A stretch of 64,000 nucleotides of DNA from assembly GCA_977006965.1 (NCBI GenBank), contig OZ345370.1, positions 1,674,001-1,738,000 on the forward strand, given 5' to 3'. This document shows positions 62,436-64,000 of the stretch, one piece after another (the stretch's first letter is position 1; each line of letters begins with the position of its first letter). A model generated the notes under the pieces. The model worked only from the letters and a program-made list of their open reading frames with translations, searched no databases and had not been told where the DNA came from. This DNA comes from Phymatolithon calcareum (taxonomy: Eukaryota; Rhodophyta; Florideophyceae; Hapalidiales). A program made the position numbers and the translations under genes.

Positions 62436-63112
62436 CTTACGAAATAACGCCGGGAGCGAGCTGACGTACGGATTCGTTGTCGTAGTGCACAAAACCGTAC
62501 TGCAACGAATAGGAGGGGAGTAAAGTGAACGGTTTTGGAAGCGAATCCAGTCCGGGAACTTTATTCTCGTTGAACAGTTTTTTCTAGAATGTGTGACAGC
62601 GGCTTGCAGATCTTGGACATTTCGATCGGTGATCGGCTCTCCAGTGTCGAACCACGGCGGAACGGGCACTTGCTTGAGCTTATTACGCTGCGCGACGATG
62701 CTTTCCCTGTTGTACTTTCTGTTGACACGAACGAATTCAATATATGGCTGGGCACTGTCCACTTCGGAGCGCACTCTCGAAGATTCTTCGTACAAAGGAC
62801 TTAATTCGCGCCTGACGTGCCACAACACGCGGAGCTTTGAAGTCGGTGATGCGAATTCCCTGACGTCATCAAGAACAGCACGGAAAATCGGCATTATGTC
62901 GAGAAGACCAGCTCTCCAGCTCGCGATTGCGTTCCGGTGGCAAAATTGGTCGATGATTTCTGTCGCTCGGTCGGCTGTGCTGGCCATGGCGTCGTTGAAC
63001 AGACCTTGGGCGGCGTAATTCGTCAGCTTGTAGAAGTTGTCTAGACCGAGATCATTCCAGAACCGCTGTTCGATGAAGCATTGAATATGCCGTCCTGCGG
63101 ATTGATCAAAAT

Positions 63113-63520
63113 TGTGGGGTTGTAAATCGCACAAGTTGGCACACTGGTTGTGGTCGGGTTGTTCCCTGGCGAAACGCCGAGGGCGCCGCGAAGCGGCGAC
63201 CTTTTCAGAAAAAGAATGGGATTAAAGGTGACTTGGCAATATGATAAATGGATCAAATGGAAGAATCTGGAAGCCGCAAAGCGGCTTCCCAGCCCGCCGC
63301 AGGCGCCGCCGAGGTACTTACAGTGTAAGTACCTGTAAGATGTAAGCAGTGGTTCTAGGGTTTGCCCTTGGTGATCCTTCATTGTGTAAGTACGCATCGA
63401 AACCTACGGTACTGTAATGACTGTAATGCTATCTGTAAGGGCTTGCTGTAAATGCAAGCTGTAATGACAATTCGAAGGGAGCTATTTGTATAAGAGTATG
63501 ATAGTGGCGTTGGACGCTAC
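63113..63520. mobile_element. 408-bp insertion in Fanzor copy 2 with GC hairpins
   Basis: Absent from copy 1. The flanks repeat ATTTT, a possible 5-bp target duplication. It contains the perfect hairpin GGAAGCCGC/GCGGCTTCC, GCCGC/GCGGC, the palindrome GTACTTACA/TGTAAGTAC and at least six TGTAA words. No terminal inverted repeats and no coding capacity. Reading it as an intron would place a stop at the join. Confidence 0.7.
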
Positions 63521-64000
63521 AAAAATGGTCTTCCACATGCCGCTTATTAGCTGCCGACCGGTTGCGTGATAAGACAGCGAGTGTTCGCTTGATGCAGTCC
63601 CGAAATTTCTCCAAGGTCTTGGGCTGGAGCCCGTGTTCTTCGTTCTCGTTGCGTCTGTGAACATAGTTCACGAAATGATTCTTGACATCGGCGTAGATAT
63701 CCAGATCGAGAATACGCGGGTCTCTGTTTTGGTTGGGAGCTCGCATCTTGTAAGTCACAAGGTGGAGGAAAATGTACCGCAAGACGCCAGCGTTAAATAC
63801 AATCCTTGACCCAGCAAAAGAGATCGCAGGGTCATCCACGAGAACGTTTAGGTAAACAGACACCAAGTGCCTCAAAAGTCCAAGCACTTTAGCGTTGGTG
63901 TGCATTTTGTGAATGAGCTTGGCCTTGTGCACGTGATTCTTGATGCACGCATCGACGGAAGTTGTGACTGTGCGGACCTTGAATGAGAAGGTTTCGATTC

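Larger units (their letters stand above)
60881..64000 (-). mobile_element. Second Fanzor element, cut by the window end
   Basis: It runs leftward from beyond 64000 to 60881 and corresponds to copy 1 from about 39077 to 41731. The left end and start codon lie just outside the window. Only the right boundary is readable, about 100 bp from the stop of the convergent acyltransferase gene. Confidence 0.85.
60974..64000 (-). pseudogene. Fanzor copy 2, broken
   Basis: It matches copy 1 along its length but is interrupted by, in order: a 408-bp insertion at 63113-63520; a one-base loss near 62585; a TAA where copy 1 has GAA near 62440; an inverted duplication at 62371-62435; and a frame change near 62000. 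The final part (61942-60974) is an open 322-codon frame with all RuvC positions: IGLDPGQVKIGTT, DNAEFG and VDEFGTS, CKECG and the remaining cysteines, SIDRDTNGATNFA. So the nuclease half is preserved while the N-terminal half is lost. Compared with copy 1, most differences in this frame are conservative. It might still be read as a short protein, but no start context is evident. Confidence 0.88.

Noticed and set aside
63113-63520. The insertion in Fanzor copy 2 as an intron
   Set aside because: It begins with GT in the Fanzor orientation, but joining to the nearest AG creates a stop codon and copy 1 lacks it.
63113-63520. Helitron ends in the 408-bp insertion
   Set aside because: No 5' TC and 3' CTRR with adjacent hairpin at the boundaries, and flanks suggest ATTTT repeats rather than A/T insertion.
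1-64000. CRISPR arrays, rRNA and tRNA genes
   Set aside because: No regularly spaced repeats, rRNA-like tracts or convincing tRNA cloverleafs were seen by eye; a tRNA scan was not possible.

Overview
The window looks like nuclear DNA of a photosynthetic eukaryote, most likely a red alga. Support: (i) genes are compact, alternate in strand and mostly lack introns; the few introns I can place are 59-90 bp with canonical GT..AG; (ii) several products carry plausible plastid or mitochondrial leaders (tandem thioredoxin/GST-N protein with a CP12-like tail, phytyl-ester-synthase-like acyltransferase, SixA-like phosphatase, biotin synthase); (iii) eukaryote-only families are present (mS38, RAB5IF, Fyv7, GPATCH4, RecQ, ARID, MMADHC, mitochondrial carrier, CCT domain). 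The species is not established.

Layout. 0-5.7 kb: the end of an intron, an unrecognised gene, and a decayed copia-type LTR retrotransposon on the minus strand. 5.7-10.4 kb: gene-poor DNA with palindromes, a fold-back element and a 1.29-kb inverted-repeat transposon remnant. 10.7-25 kb: dense housekeeping genes (CP12-tailed thioredoxin-fold protein, mS38, SixA-like phosphatase, RAB5IF, Fyv7, CCT protein, coiled-coil protein, methyltransferase, G-patch protein). 27-30.7 kb: a RecQ helicase followed by a decayed tandem copy. 32-34 kb: a possible SAC3/GANP protein. 34.6-41.9 kb: a cation/proton antiporter gene split by a ~6-kb insertion. 42-60.8 kb: MMADHC, mitochondrial carrier, ARID protein, SKA-like protein, EEPD1-like nuclease, biotin synthase, FAD monooxygenase and a GGCT/phytyl-ester-synthase fusion. 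60.9-64 kb: a second, broken copy of the element core found inside the antiporter.

The main discovery is a Fanzor system (eukaryotic TnpB relative, an RNA-guided DNA endonuclease). Copy 1 (39008-41638, +) is an open 876-codon gene with the RuvC Asp, Glu and Asp positions and a four-cysteine zinc knuckle. Copy 2 (60974-64000, -) is broken by a 408-bp insertion, an inverted duplication, a stop and frameshifts. After the stop codon both copies keep the same noncoding tail, 4 differences in 96 nt counted from the stop, and the similarity then ends abruptly at the same base. That is the arrangement expected if the tail encodes the guide-RNA scaffold and the flanking DNA supplies the guide. In copy 1 the flank is the severed 3' end of the antiporter gene, so the predicted guide would match an uninterrupted antiporter allele.

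Other notable points: a CP12-like C-terminal tail on a thioredoxin-fold protein; a GGCT-like domain fused to a phytyl-ester-synthase-like enzyme; a reverse-transcriptase remnant running in frame into a BTB domain inside the same insertion; and several near-perfect short palindromes, one of which can be shown to have arisen by inverted duplication because the other Fanzor copy preserves the ancestral arrangement. All calls come from reading the sequence; no search, alignment or folding software was run.
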